Origin: Adineta steineri
Taxonomy: Eukaryota; Rotifera; Eurotatoria; Adinetida; Adinetidae
Reading direction: 5' to 3'
Assembly: GCA_905250115.1 (NCBI GenBank)
Contig: CAJNOI010000034.1
Span: forward strand, 387,390 to 451,389
Length of the DNA stretch: 64,000 bases
Each line of letters begins with the position of its first letter. The first letter of the stretch is position 1. The position numbers and the translations under genes were made by a program. A model generated the notes under the pieces. The model saw only the letters and a program-made list of their open reading frames with translations, made no database searches and was not told the origin of the DNA. Of the stretch, positions 38,490 to 49,930 are shown piece after piece.

Positions 38490-40399
38490 TTAACCATCCT
38501 TTTTTGAAGATCCATGTATTATTTCTTTCTTCTTAGTCAAATTTGTTTCGGATGTTGTTTTAGATTGTAATTGTGCTTGTCGTTCTATTTCTTGACGAAT
38601 CATTTTATGTTGACATTCTGTCGGCAAACCCGGATTTAAACTTAATGCATAGGGTAATATTGCCTTCGGTAGATCTTCAAAATCGACCATTATTTTAATA
38701 AACATAGTATCCAATTTAACATATGGGTTATCGTTCTGTTCAATTACGGCCAATGGTACAAACTTCGGAATACCACTAGCAATATTCATATTCGATTGTG
38801 GCCTTTGAAAACTGGATGATTTTATATCAGGTCGAAATGAATCGATAATATGGTTTTGTTGACCAGTCTGATCAAATAAACAAAATGTAACTTTGTATTT
38901 AAATGGAAAATGAAGTACAGTATCGTTTGATCCTCGCATTAAAACAAAAAAGAGAGACATATGAGTACGACGTGCATTTCCATCACCGTGCATATAAAGG
39001 CGGGCGCACATTTTGTAACCTGTAGGTGAAGAGTAGAAAGGTGGCGAATAAATTGAAGGTTGACGTTCAGATTCAGCATCGACTAAATCGTACAATCGAA
39101 TACAGAGACTATGTCACAATAAAAAACAAAATGTCTATTCTTACTCATTTTCTCTTTAACATCGGTAATTTTCCATATAAATGTTCCATCATAGGAAATT
39201 GATTCATTTTCTGAAACCGTCTGTTTTAATGAACGACATTCCTGTTGAAGAATATCCATATTCATAGTATGTGCATGTAAAATAGCATTCGATTCTTCAC
39301 ATGATGTTTTTAGTATTTCTAAGCGTTGATGAATTGCTTCTACTAATAACGATTGTTGCAATAACTCATCACTCAGTATTTGTGAATCGTCATTCAATGA
39401 CTCTATCCCATTGGACATGATAGATATCATTTCTTTGATACCTTCTTGTTGAACATTGTATTTATCCGCTTTCAACGTAGTTGTTGCGATAGTATTTATA
39501 TTAGTTAGAAGATCGATTGTTGTTCGCTCAACATTTGTATCAAGTTGTGTCAATGGTTGACTTCGGTCAGATATATTTATAAGAACTTGTAAAATATATA
39601 ATAGCAAAATTCGTTGATGTGTTTCAGTAAGATAATGTTTCGACAAATCACAGCGCAATATCTATTCCTAAGAGATAAAAAATTTTTAATACAAACTTTT
39701 CTATCACATACTTTTTCTTCACAACCATATTTGTGAAGAATACAGTTCACTGGCATTTGTGAACATGTTGTTTCTTGATGTTGATTGAATATTGTTGATG
39801 AACTGAATGTTTCGTTGCAATATGAACATTGATAATGATTATGTATTTGTTCAAGATGATTCTTCAAAATAAAAATAAAATGAAATAGATGCAAGAATAA
39901 AATGTGAAATAATTACTTGATAATTCTTTAATTCACCTGACCATTCGCATGAACTGCAAGTAATAGCCAATGTTTGAATATCATTATTGAATCCTTTATC
40001 ATCTACAATCTTTCAGAATAAATCACTTTCATTCATTAAATCAATCAGTAAGCAAGCAAAAAGATGATCGAATTACCTGTGAGACTAATGTAGTTTGTGA
40101 ATATTCTGGACATTGTACATCGCTAATTATGAAACAACTTTTAAATGCTTGAAACAAAAAAATCTTACATGTAATATTGTTTACCTACATTTTATATGTG
40201 GAACACATAAACGACATATTCTGTCACCACAGATAAGTTGAACACCGTTTTTAATTATCAATTTGCATACTGGACACTTGTATCTTTCATCCAAAGATGC
40301 TAGATTTTTGACGTGATAGCCACCATATGGTGCGTAATTCTTATAGAATAAAACATTTTTAATGATTTTAAAAAATTACGTAAAGTAGCCTACTGTCAT
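38490..40399 (-). CDS. TRAF-like protein (RING/zinc fingers, coiled coil, MATH domain)
   Basis: Signalling adaptor and possible ubiquitin ligase of the TRAF family. The first coding exon is only ATGACA (40399-40394), then a RING-like finger (KCPVCKLIIKNG... CGDRICRLC), in which the usual Cys-Gly-His is changed to Cys-Gly-Asp. TRAF zinc fingers follow (CSSCEWSGELKNYQNHLEQ, HYQCSYCNETF, GCEEKILRCDLSKHYL), then a long helical region (39200-39560) and a C-terminal MATH/TRAF-C domain (GTFIWKITDV, RQPSIYSPPFYSSPTGYKMC, LYMHGDGNARRTHMSLFFVL, IKIMVDF). A 62-nt intron with acceptor TTTAG just before the IDAESERQ segment restores the MATH frame, so there is no frameshift. The C-terminus ends in a polar Lys-rich tail. 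Confidence 0.87.
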
Positions 40400-41180
40400 G
40401 ATGAACGAACGAAAGATATAATCGAGACAGTAAAAAATAAATCTAGAAAATAGTAGATGCTAAATAATATATTTACTCTTTATTTTGTAGAACCGATCAT
40501 AAATAAGGTCCTCCTCCAACATAATGCAATTGTGGCATATGCCACGAGATAAAATCAAATATTGCTATGAGGATGAGTCATTCTTATGTACTCATAAAGT
40601 TTCGTATTCAATGATCTATAATTTGTCGAAGAACTCATTTTACATACAAAATGATCATATATTTGACATGTGGAAGGAAGAAGATTGAGTGTTTTCATTG
40701 ACAAATATTTGCATAACTGCTGAAAAAAAGTCTAGAAATATGAGGAAGTAATATTGATTTATTATTTATTGAATGACTCAGCTTGGAAAAAACCAAGGCG
40801 TATGTGTTTTGCTGATATATATATATATATGACTGGCGGAAGTATGACGTTTAAAACCTTTTTCAATCACTTCCATTTTTCTTACTTTTGTCTATTAATA
40901 GATTCTTCCAGAAGCCTAATATTTGTGAAAGCTTTTTGTAATAAATCCTATTTGGTGAAAAAATCTACCGTTTTGCCATTACTAAATAAAATCAAAAAAG
41001 CAAATATAAATGGTACTATTCAAAATTTACCAATTTTTTTCAGCGATTTAAAATAACTTTTGGTATCTTTTTTGAATATAAAAAGCCAAATTTTTCTTGT
41101 TCATCCTCATTTGTTTGATATTAGTCATTTATAGGGTCGTATCTATATTAATAATCAATGCATCTACAAACTAAATTAAG

Positions 41181-41256
41181 GGTCTGGGTGTGTGTGGGTA
41201 TAGATGTGAATGTATTGTGTTAGTGATACCTACAGCCACATCCACACCCACTCTCA
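41181..41256. repeat. GT-rich hairpin repeat, copy 1 (telomere-like)
   Basis: A GGGTGTGTGTGGG left arm and CACATCCACACCCACT right arm flank the core ATGTGAATGTATTGTGTTAG. The core recurs at 44176-44206 with few changes. Confidence 0.75.
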
Positions 41257-41484
41257 AATGTAAAGAACAAAACAGTGTTTTGTGTCATAAATTTGCAAAG
41301 AGACCAAGAGCGAAGAGCAAGTGGTAAGATGCGGACTCACCGTAAATAAAAATTGATGATATTGGCTACGAGAAAGACATGGACGATTCTTTTAAAAGTT
41401 TATAAAAAAAAGAAATAAAACGTGCAAGATCTTATTGATGCAGATATAAATAAACTAAGATTTTTCCGTAGGAGGGCAAAACAT

Positions 41485-41520
41485 TTTCCTACCAAGGACA
41501 AATATTTTCATGGTAGGAAA
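41485..41520. repeat. Short hairpin
   Basis: TTTCCTACCA and TGGTAGGAAA form a perfect 10-bp stem with a 16-nt loop, next to near-repeats of AAATATTTTCC/AAATTTTCCC. Confidence 0.6.
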
Positions 41521-42762
41521 AAATATTTTCCAACAAATTTTCCCAGACGCTAATAAATTTCCCAGTACGGCCGTATACACACACGGGTAGATTCTGCACC
41601 TCTGAGCAGTTTCAGCATCAAATTGTATATAACTTACGAGTATACATTTCTTTTTATCGGCCATAAAATTGAATTTTCTATTACTAAACTGTTTTCGCAG
41701 TGCACATTCGAGTGAGCACGGATCAAAGGTGAAACTTTTGTATTATACTATCATCATTAAAATTTTGCAAATTTATAATTTGACTAATAAGAATGTGAAC
41801 AAATCGCAATGAAGTATCAATTCAAAAATTATATGCAAACAGATTCAATTTTTAAAATCAAATCGAACAGTGCATTAGCTTTTACAAATAAAAACAGGAG
41901 AAGAGTTTCAAAAAGCCTAAATTAGGTTTGAATTGAAATAATGAAAGAATCGTGAAGCCAAGAATGAGTCTATGGAAATGATTCAACATAATATGAAGTT
42001 CATAAACTTACTCATATAGATATTGATTGACTATCATGGTCATTCTATATCAGACATGCATATAAAGCTTGTCATAAGCAGAATATTGTATGTGGCGTTC
42101 TCTAAGTTTTTGAATCAATATTAAAGGATACATATATTGGTTAACAACGAGTTATTACTGAATACTTACATCCATGTGTAGTGATGCCATCATATAGTAT
42201 ATCGAAGTTCTTTTCAGAAGAATGAAACTATAATAGGTACTGATTTCACTTTTCGCACATATATTTTTCCAGTAGCAATACTTCCTGTTCACTTCTTTCA
42301 AAATATCGTTTCAGCTTCACATCCATAGTTGTTTCAACAGTTTATTGATAACATTTCAATGTGGATAGTCTATTGTTCAATGAATCATTCTTGAGTTTCA
42401 TAAGTTCTGCGTTGCATTACGTTTTTCATTGATTACTATCATTTATTTGTAGTTGTCACTAGTGATGATGATATTGATGCAGCTATGATATTGTCACGTC
42501 TTGATATTCAATAAAATACGATCTTCGAAAAACGTATCTTTTCGGGAGAAGAGAAAGAGAGAAGCAACAAGTAGAGAGAATGTAAGATGAAAAGACATAT
42601 AAATATATACATAACACATACATATAACGACAGCTATATATATATATATATATGTATGCGTTGGATAAAACCATAACAGAGAGGGGAAACACTATAACAC
42701 ACTACTAAACGATACGGATAATTCCAGTAGCATACTCTGTTAGAAGGTATGGATTATTCCAC

Positions 42763-42818
42763 TATCTCATAGATATCGATCTACTATTGGCGGTGAATCG
42801 TAAAATATCTATGAGATA
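42763..42818. repeat. Inverted repeat, 14-bp perfect stem
   Basis: TATCTCATAGATAT (42763-42776) and ATATCTATGAGATA (42805-42818) are exact reverse complements around a 28-nt loop. No coding frame is associated. Confidence 0.75.
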
Positions 42819-44146
42819 ATCAAGATAAAGTAGGAACGGTAAATACCAAGACGCGTCATGCATACGATAACATGACACATTAAAACTGGAAAATGCCTAC
42901 CTTATATGACATGTTAAGGACGAAACCAATGAAGCATAATAAAAGGAAATTACCTACCTGAAGAGTACGGTCAGTAAATATTTTCTTTTGACACTTTCAA
43001 AAAGAACCTCAATGAGGCATATATATATACATATGACCTGCTAGGTAGAGTAAGGATTCTTCGAATTTGAATGCCGCTTGGTTTTTTCTATGGTGCTTAT
43101 TTACACTTGAATTTTATAAAAAAAAGTCTGTGTTTTGTTAAGTATGATGACAAAGGAATGTAATACAATAAGGTAGTAGGTTTGTTGGAAAAATAAATGA
43201 TTTTTTATGTTCTTATTTTTTTTCCTTTTTATTCAGTTTCGCGGAATTATTTACAACTACTTCAAACGTTTGCTCGCTTCAACCAACAATTCTTACATAC
43301 ACAAGATTTCATCATTACATGAATTGTTTTTAAAACTAAATAATTTCTTATTACTATTGAAGTTTAGCTCAACTTTCTCAAGAGTTTGCAGCAATCTGGC
43401 TGAACTTCTCTAACAAGAAAACCTAAGTCTTTAACTGCAATTTATCAGTTGTTAAAGTGAATAATTAGACCAAAAAAGGTTTCAAAGATCCCAGCTATTT
43501 ACTCTCAAAACAATTTAATTACACGTATTTACAGAGAGAAAAAGTTATAGAAATTTATTCATGATTCATTTATTTTTCGAAAATTTTTCAATAATTACGA
43601 CAGTCAGTCTGTCAGAATGATGTTTTTCAGTTGAATGTCAATCTAATGTGTTTCTTCCGAGCAAAAAAGTATAAAATTTCTTGGCATTTTTATTACTTGG
43701 AAGTTTCTTATTTCCATCACAGAACAAACACACAATAAGGCGTCCAAGAAGCCTATAGTTGTCTTCCAACAATAATGAATAATATGCATCGCAAGCGACG
43801 CACTTCACAAATAAAGCATGTTTTTCTATATAATATTTCATACTAGAGGTAACATGAAGATTGAAATCGATGTTACCTGTCGTTCTCTTTTTACTTTTAT
43901 TTTAAATAGGTATTACATGACTATGAAGATGCGATTAATAAATGCAAATAGTCACATATAAGTACTGATTTACTATTAATTTATACTTATAGTGAATCAC
44001 GCAATCGATGTTAATATCATTTCGCAGTTAATATCAAAATAAAAATGCCAGTTATCGCATAACTCATGTATTTCTATAAAGTTCTCGTTAATACAAAATT
44101 AATATATTGTGCTAAAAGAAATAATAAAATATATTTGTGTATTTAT

Positions 44147-44216
44147 CTTGAGGGTGAGGATGTGGGTGTGGTTTTTGATGTGAGTGTATTGTGTCTGTGA
44201 TACCTACACCCACACC
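44147..44216. repeat. GT-rich hairpin repeat, copy 2 (telomere-like)
   Basis: Begins CTTGAGGGTGAGGATGTGGG and ends CCTACACCCACACC. The core ATGTGAGTGTATTGTGTC is shared with copy 1. The left arm contains TGTGGGTGTGG, nearly two TGTGGG units. Confidence 0.75.
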
Positions 44217-45046
44217 ATAACTTTTTAAACTTAAATTTCTTTCTGTTTATAGAGATTTGTAAAAAAATTTTTATGATCAGCTAATTATAAAACAGAATAG
44301 TACCCGATATCTGCTTTTAACAGATGTGTTAACTCTGTTTAGCATTACGACGAACTAAGAGAATGCAAAATGTTACTTGTCTACATGACTCATAATTTAT
44401 TCATAGATACAAGATCGTTCCCAGAGTTATTTATTTGTGCTTCTTCTGCTTCATTTCATCATATGCAACGTTTTGTATTAATGCAAAAAAGCTTTGTTAT
44501 GTTATTTTGAAATATATTGCTACTAGCAAGCCATCTTATTTACATAATAGTCAATAAAAAAAAGTTTTTATGCAGGCAAATCTCTGTTTTTCTTTCCAAC
44601 ATAAGTAACATTCAGCGAAAAAACTAATAAAAAATCCACTAGCATTTTAAAAATATTATTATAATGCCTAAAGTGTAAAAAATTGTTTACATTATTCGCA
44701 ATGTATTTGGAAGTTTTTCAAATAAACATTTTTGCAGACAAGCACAAATCATCTAAACTAATAGATGAATACTAAATGATACGTATTGTTTCAGCTTGAC
44801 TATAAACGGCTAATAAATTATATCTATTATACACGTAGTACGACAAAACTGTTTATCACTAGCCATTAGAATATACATACACGAAGGCTGATACTAATGG
44901 ATTTATGCAATCCAGTAGTGCCAAATTTGAAAGTTGAATTCAACTAATTAACTATTACTTCAAGTATTCAGTAATTGAATACTTGAAATTTTCAATTATT
45001 CATTCAAATCTTGGTAACATCCATACCTTCATAGCTCTCAACTACG

Positions 45047-45066
45047 CCCACACCCTCAAGAAATTT
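45047..45066. repeat. Partial copy of the GT-rich hairpin repeat
   Basis: CCACACCCTCAAGAAATT is identical, in reverse complement, to the sequence at the edge of the VCP fragment near 48268-48285. This links the two loci. Confidence 0.6.
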
Positions 45067-45391
45067 TCTTCTAACCAAAAGACCAGAGATCCTCGAAGAA
45101 CGGTCTTTTTGCAAAAAATTCAGATTTGATTTTAAACTGGAAAAATCTCGAATGTAAGAAATACCAAACGAATAAAGTTCAGCTGACTCTGTTATACGAA
45201 AAATATATCCTTTCTTCTTCTCAATGTGTCATCGTTGAATTTGACAATGGCACAAAACGTCCAAGCAGACTGAATTAACGAATAAAGTGTCTAGAAAAGA
45301 TGATTTAACTTGAAATAGACCAATCACGTTGCTAAATTATCATTCTGTTTGACGTCGAAGTGATAAGATGCTAACAATGAACAAATATGTA

Positions 45392-45398
45392 TATAAAG
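45392..45398 (+). promoter_or_regulatory. Candidate TATA box of the F-box gene
   Basis: TATAAAG, 39 nt upstream of the ATG at 45437. Inference from position only. Confidence 0.4.
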
Positions 45399-45436
45399 CT
45401 TTATCTTAGTCAAAAACATCATATTCATAATAAAAT

Positions 45437-47700
45437 ATGAATCGATCAAATGTTCATCTTCTGGATTTACCTGATGAAATATTACTTTTTATTTTGAAGA
45501 AGTTGAACAATATTGATGTAATTTATTCTTTATTTGATATTAATAATGGACGACTTAACATTCTTGCACAAGAAATCACTTCCATCGACATTCTGAAATT
45601 TGTCTCTATTGATAATATTTCTATAATCGATCGATTCTGCAATGATATATTACCAAGAATTCATCATAATGTGAAAGGTTTTATTTTTGATCCAATTTTT
45701 ATGGAACGTATTCTTCTTGCTACTGACTATCCAAATTTAACTAAACTTACAATTCATTATTTCCAGAAAGAAATCGTTTCAAATTATTTTACAGGTAAGT
45801 ATTTGATATGAATTTGTTTAGTTGAGAAATAATAAAAGTGTTAAAAAGAAAAGATTATAATATGTTTCACTACATTGCTTTTTTTCTTTAGATCAATCAT
45901 CACTTCGATCTATTTTTCAAGAACAGATTACAAATCTTATTCTCATCAATGATGACGAAAACGACATGGAATGTTTACCGGACATATATAATGAAAATAT
46001 ATATATTCACATCTTGACTTTTTTTAAAAATTTAAAAAAATTAATTGTCATGGAACCATCTGTTGTGTCATATCCACATTTATCACTTTGTTGTTTGCCG
46101 TCAACTAGTTTTTCATCTCCGATTCTTACTCATTTATATATCAATGTCCGAGATTTTGATGATTGTCTTTTTTTACTTGATGGTCGACTTAGTAAATTGA
46201 CAATTTTCTGTGTTGTTGTATATCATATGGACACATTGGAAAAAATTGTTCACAATATGGTAAGTTTTTACAAATAATTTCATTTATGCCATGATGATTA
46301 TGACTATTTTAATACAGTTGACGATTGATCATAAAGAATTGAGATAAGAAATCGAGTGGTTAAATTTCATTTTGATAAGGAGAAAAATGTGTTACGTGAT
46401 GAGAAATATATCAAAATCATCGACATTCAGTTTGTACTCACTAGAAATTTATTGTTAGAAAATATAACAATATAATATTTTATCGGATACGTTTTACACT
46501 GAAAAGTAGACTACTCTGTTTCATGATACAATTAAATATTATCATATGTAAATGATCATCAACATAGAATAGAACGAAAGTTTTTCTATAATAATAATTT
46601 TTTCAATAATTGAGATATGATTGAAAGTTTGTCTGAAATTTTAATTGCTCTTTTAATACTTGTTTGTTGTGTCCTAAAATGAGAAAATCAAACTAATAGA
46701 TTTGACATTTGTGGTCATTCATAGATAGAATATAGATCATATACCATGTGTAAAATAATGATGCCTATAATTTAATCATGTAGATTATCAAAAAAACATT
46801 TCTTTCTTTTTGTAGGATAAATTATTGAATCTAAAATGTTTCTCATTAAAATCGTCCTATCCATTTCAAGAATATGATAAAATTGTATTACTTCTTCGTC
46901 GAATGTCGAATCTGGAAAAATTAACTCTAAATATTTCTGTATACAATAGAAATAGAACCATTGATGTCATTGATGGTACTCATGTTCAACATAATATTTT
47001 GGATTATATGCCACGACTTCGTTCATTCATTTTCTATATTTGTACTTATGTTGAACCGGCTGCTTTATCCTACAAGTTATCTAGTGAAGATATTCAACAA
47101 ACATTAACAAATATTGGACTACACAATGCCAGTAGTATGATCAATTATTGTGCTGGTGTTCTCAATCTTGCTCATGGTGTTAGAGCCGCATGCTCAATTT
47201 TCTCACTTCCTTTTGAATTTGATTATCTCCAAAGTATTGGTAATAACTTACCAAATATTGTATTCAGTTATGTTACCTATTTACATATACGAGATATTAT
47301 ACCATTTGAACATGAATTCTTCATGCGAGTTACCCGATCGTTTCCATTACTGAAGCATTTATGTATTTGGAATGATGAATCACAAAAATTGGCTGGTCTT
47401 ATGACATTTCCATCTGACAATTGTCAATTACACTCAATTATTGAATATCCTCATCTGACTATACTTGATATCAAATTTTCACATGCAGATTATATTGAAC
47501 AATTTCTAAATGAGACAAAAACATTCGTACCTTGTCTTACGGAATTTGAAGTCTTTTTCGATGATTTAAAAGCTGCAACAAAAGATTTCACAAGAGAAGA
47601 AACACGACGCAATTGTTCCAAGGTGAAAAAAATAACTACGATAGACTGTGTGGTACATTCGAAAGATTTATGTCTTTATTTTCCTTCGTTGTATAAATAA
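45437..47700 (+). CDS. F-box protein with leucine-rich repeats
   Basis: Three exons (45437-45794, 45892-46259, 46816-47700), joined in phase, give about 535 residues. The N-terminal F-box (HLLDLPDEILLFILKKLNNI, residues 7-45) would bind Skp1 of an SCF ubiquitin ligase. The rest consists of irregular leucine-rich segments (NLTKLTIHYF, NLKKLIVMEP, ILTHLYINV, NLEKLTLNI, RLRSFIFYI, LLKHLCIWN, HLTILDIKF), a horseshoe-type substrate receptor. Large families of such proteins occur in rotifers and other small animals. Introns are longer than usual here (97 and 556 nt). It is the only intact gene in a 12-kb block of repeats and pseudogenes. The substrate is unknown. Confidence 0.82.
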
Positions 47701-47960
47701 ATGTATTCTCGTTTTAATTTGCTTAATAAACTGAAAAACATGATAAATGTTATATTTATAGCCTAATAATACTTCTCAAATATAAAAAAATATCAACTAT
47801 TAATGATCGTTTTTCACTTTCTAAAATGTTGCAGAGTACATGTACAATGAAAAATAAAAAAAGAAGTTTAACAAAAATCAAAGTTCAAATCACGTTTATT
47901 TTTTCACAAATAAAGTCTCATACATTAACTAACTTATCTCAACGAAAGATAAAAAAAGAA

Positions 47961-48032
47961 GGTGTGTTAGGGTGTGGGTGTAGGTGTGAGCTAAGCGAAG
48001 AGACACGAACACACACCCACATCCACACTGTT
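47961..48032. repeat. GT-rich hairpin repeat, copy 3 (telomere-like)
   Basis: GGTGTGGGTGTAGGTGTGAG arm, a GAAGAGACAC loop and the ACACACCCACATCCACAC arm. The right arm starts exactly where the VCP-like coding fragment ends (…AATCAACAG on the minus strand). Confidence 0.75.
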
Positions 48033-48276
48033 GATTAAGAACAACTCCAAAGTTATTTTGACTAACAGTTAATAAATCGACTGTATTAGCATAGTTGAAT
48101 TCTTCTGCTGAGTCCATAGCATCCATTTGTTCTCGAACTTCTTGTAAATATGCATTCTTACATAATAATGCCAAATCAGCACCAGAATAGCCGCTTGTTA
48201 ATCTAGCAATTCTCATAAAATCAATATCAAGAGCTAAGGTCATTTTTCTTGTAAGTACACCAAGAATTTCTTGAGG
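48033..48276 (-). pseudogene. Fragment of a VCP/p97 (CDC48) AAA ATPase
   Basis: About 80 residues match the end of the first ATPase domain of VCP/CDC48: EILGVLTRKMTLALDIDF, LTSGYSGADLALLCKNAYLQ, REQMDAMD and TVDLLTVSQNNF, corresponding to the sensor-2/lid region with the conserved GADLA-LC and RE-MD motifs. Walker A, Walker B, the N-domain and the second ATPase domain are absent. The match is diverged from typical VCP. GT-rich hairpin repeats abut it on both sides, so it is a torn-out piece rather than a gene. Confidence is high in the family, lower in the exact member. Confidence 0.75.
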
Positions 48277-48317
48277 GTGTGGATGTGAGTTTAGGTCGAC
48301 AGCACCCGCGCGTGCCA

Positions 48318-48483
48318 GGGGGGGGGGGGCGGGAATGCGGAGGAGGGTGCAACATTCCATCAATTGGAAATTTTGTTTTTCAGTCGTGGGAGCTAATTTA
48401 GAGCAAGTTTTGCTCTAAATACCCTTTTACACTCCCGCAAGAATTTGCACACTTTTTGAAAACCCACTACAGCCCCCCCCCCC
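48318..48483. mobile_element. Foldback element with G-run and C-run ends
   Basis: A run of 12 G (48318-48329) and a run of 11 C (48473-48483) bracket 143 nt whose centre is a perfect 10-bp hairpin (TTTAGAGCAA 48397-48406 with TTGCTCTAAA 48410-48419). Other arm segments (GGGAATGCGG, ACTCCCGCAA) pair weakly. The layout suggests a small non-autonomous transposon; no target duplication was identified. Confidence 0.5.
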
Positions 48484-48509
48484 AATCCTAGACCCTTCAC
48501 GCGGACTCT

Positions 48510-48587
48510 GGGTGTGAGTGTGACTCAAGAGAAGAGACACACACCCACACCCACACTGTTACATACACACTTACACCCACATCCGCA
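48510..48587. repeat. GT-rich hairpin repeat, copy 4 (telomere-like)
   Basis: A GGTGTGAGTGTGACTCAAGA arm, then GAAGAGACACACACCCACAC and CCACACTGTT, highly similar to copy 3. On the minus strand the right arm reads TGTGGGTGTGGGTGTG, two full TGTGGG units. CACTTACACCCACATCCGCA continues the same motif. Confidence 0.75.
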
Positions 48588-48655
48588 CGTTCTTCTTCAT
48601 TTACAGTAGCTGTTGTAGATTCAGCTTGATTAGTTGAATTAACTGATCCATCCAT
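48588..48655 (-). pseudogene. Start-exon fragment of an unknown protein, possibly the VCP relic
   Basis: ATG at 48655 opens MDGSVNSTNQAESTTATVNE, then EER, and runs directly into a GT-rich hairpin repeat. Its orientation and distance would suit the 5' end of the VCP-like fragment downstream, but no residues of the VCP N-domain are seen, so the link is a guess. Confidence 0.35.
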
Positions 48656-49189
48656 TTTGGTGTTACTTTGGATTATTAATTTATAAATGTGTGTAAAGAA
48701 ATCTAGAAATATACTTGTATATATATTTTACTATAGATTTAATTTAGAAGTTAATGAGTAAACTGTGGATTATAGTAGAAAAAATTGATCGAATCTGAAT
48801 CTAATCGGATAAGGTTTAGTTACGCGTGGCAATCACACATAACTTGATTACTATAAGAAAACTATCACATGATCTTGAGACACAAATGTAGAATGTGTTA
48901 GATATCGATATAAATATGAAATAATTTTATTGAAAATAAAAAGAATATATATCAAAATCGAATCTAAGTTCTTTTCAATAAATAAATTCTTGTTAGTCAA
49001 ACAAGAAACATTTTTGTTATTGCGTGAATAAATAAAAATGAACAAAATAATAAGAATATTTTTTTGCTAAAAGAAAGTATAGTTCTCAATTAACTATTAT
49101 TTTTTCGATATATTTTCCAATATAATCACAATAAATTCCATTTTCATATCTATATATATTTCATGTTTTATTTTCGTTATAAACCATCA
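48656..49189. other. AT-rich spacer in pseudogene block
   Basis: No coding similarity, repeat or hairpin is recognised. Confidence 0.4.
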
Positions 49190-49930
49190 ATTGATGATTA
49201 CTTAAATTATGATTCATCGATTGTATTTGAATCATATTTGTATAATTATTTCCGACGCCAAATTTTGTTATAGTATTTAAACCATATTCATTTGATGCTA
49301 ATTATAAACCATATTGAGCAATATATATATATATCACGATCAATACATACAATACTAAGATCATGAATATTTTTTATAAGATCAACATGAGAACCATCAT
49401 ATGTAATAACAGTATTTTTTTTGTGGAGATCTTGATATTAATGGTGGTGTTGATTCAATAATAATACGTCGTTTAGGTGATGCTCGATAAGAAAGCCATT
49501 TTTCAATAATAATAGGTTGAGGTTTTTGTGGAAGTGGTACTTGTCGTTCAATGATTATTTTACGTGAAGGTGGTTGAGAAGCAGGTAAATATTTATTAAC
49601 AATACGAATTGACTTGATGGAAGGTGGATATGAATCTTTGTAAATAGGATATTGATTCATATCTGTTGATATTGTTGAATTGACTAATTAATCAAGTGTA
49701 TTAGTTGATAAAGAACGTTGAGATGTTTCCAAATGATTGTATGTATTATCATTTAAATTCATTGCTGATGATAAATGAAATTCTTCAGTACTTTCTTGTT
49801 GTTGTGATAAATCCATATCGGAATAACTTAAACTTCGTGTTAAGTAAAAACTTTCATTATTATATTCGTAGCAACTGATGATGAACAATGTTCAACAGCT
49901 GTTTTTGAATATGTACAAGTTTCAATCATA
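49190..49930 (-). pseudogene. Relic of an unidentified protein with RxxIIIE repeats
   Basis: On the minus strand the reading runs through YEYNNESFYLTRSLSYSDMD, SSAMNLNDNTYNHLE, an in-frame TAA at 49688, and then motifs repeated three times: RKIIIERQVPLPQKPQ, PIIIEKWLSYRASP and RRIIIESTPPL. An 8-nt T run at 49415-49422 breaks the frame. Read with one base fewer, it continues NTVITYDGSHVDLIKNIHD and later SNEYGLNTITKFGVGNNYTN. The stop plus frame breaks indicate a decayed gene. The family is not recognised. Confidence 0.6.

Larger units (their letters stand above)
40400..45436. other. Gene-poor block with hairpins and GT/CA repeats
   Basis: Five kilobases with no convincing gene. Contains short hairpins (41485-41520, 42763-42818), AT dinucleotide runs (40817-40831, 42636-42652) and the GT-rich hairpin repeats listed separately. 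Frames at 40754-41056, 41455-41664 and 43638-43841 lack domain motifs and splice context. The last has two CxxC pairs but no recognisable fold. Confidence 0.6.

Noticed and set aside
39083..39128. Apparent frameshift before the MATH domain of the TRAF-like gene
   Set aside because: A 62-nt GT-AG intron with its acceptor just before the IDAESERQ segment restores the frame, so the gene is intact.
41455..41664. 69-codon minus-strand frame in the gene desert
   Set aside because: It overlaps a hairpin and near-repeats of AAATATTTTCC. No domain.
43638..43841. Minus-strand frame with two CxxC pairs (CVAC, CLFC)
   Set aside because: Spacing does not fit a known zinc finger and no flanking exons are visible. 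Possibly a transposon scrap but not supportable.
48318..48483. G-run and C-run as simple assembly error
   Set aside because: The central perfect hairpin and enclosed unique sequence argue for a real element, although run lengths may be inexact.
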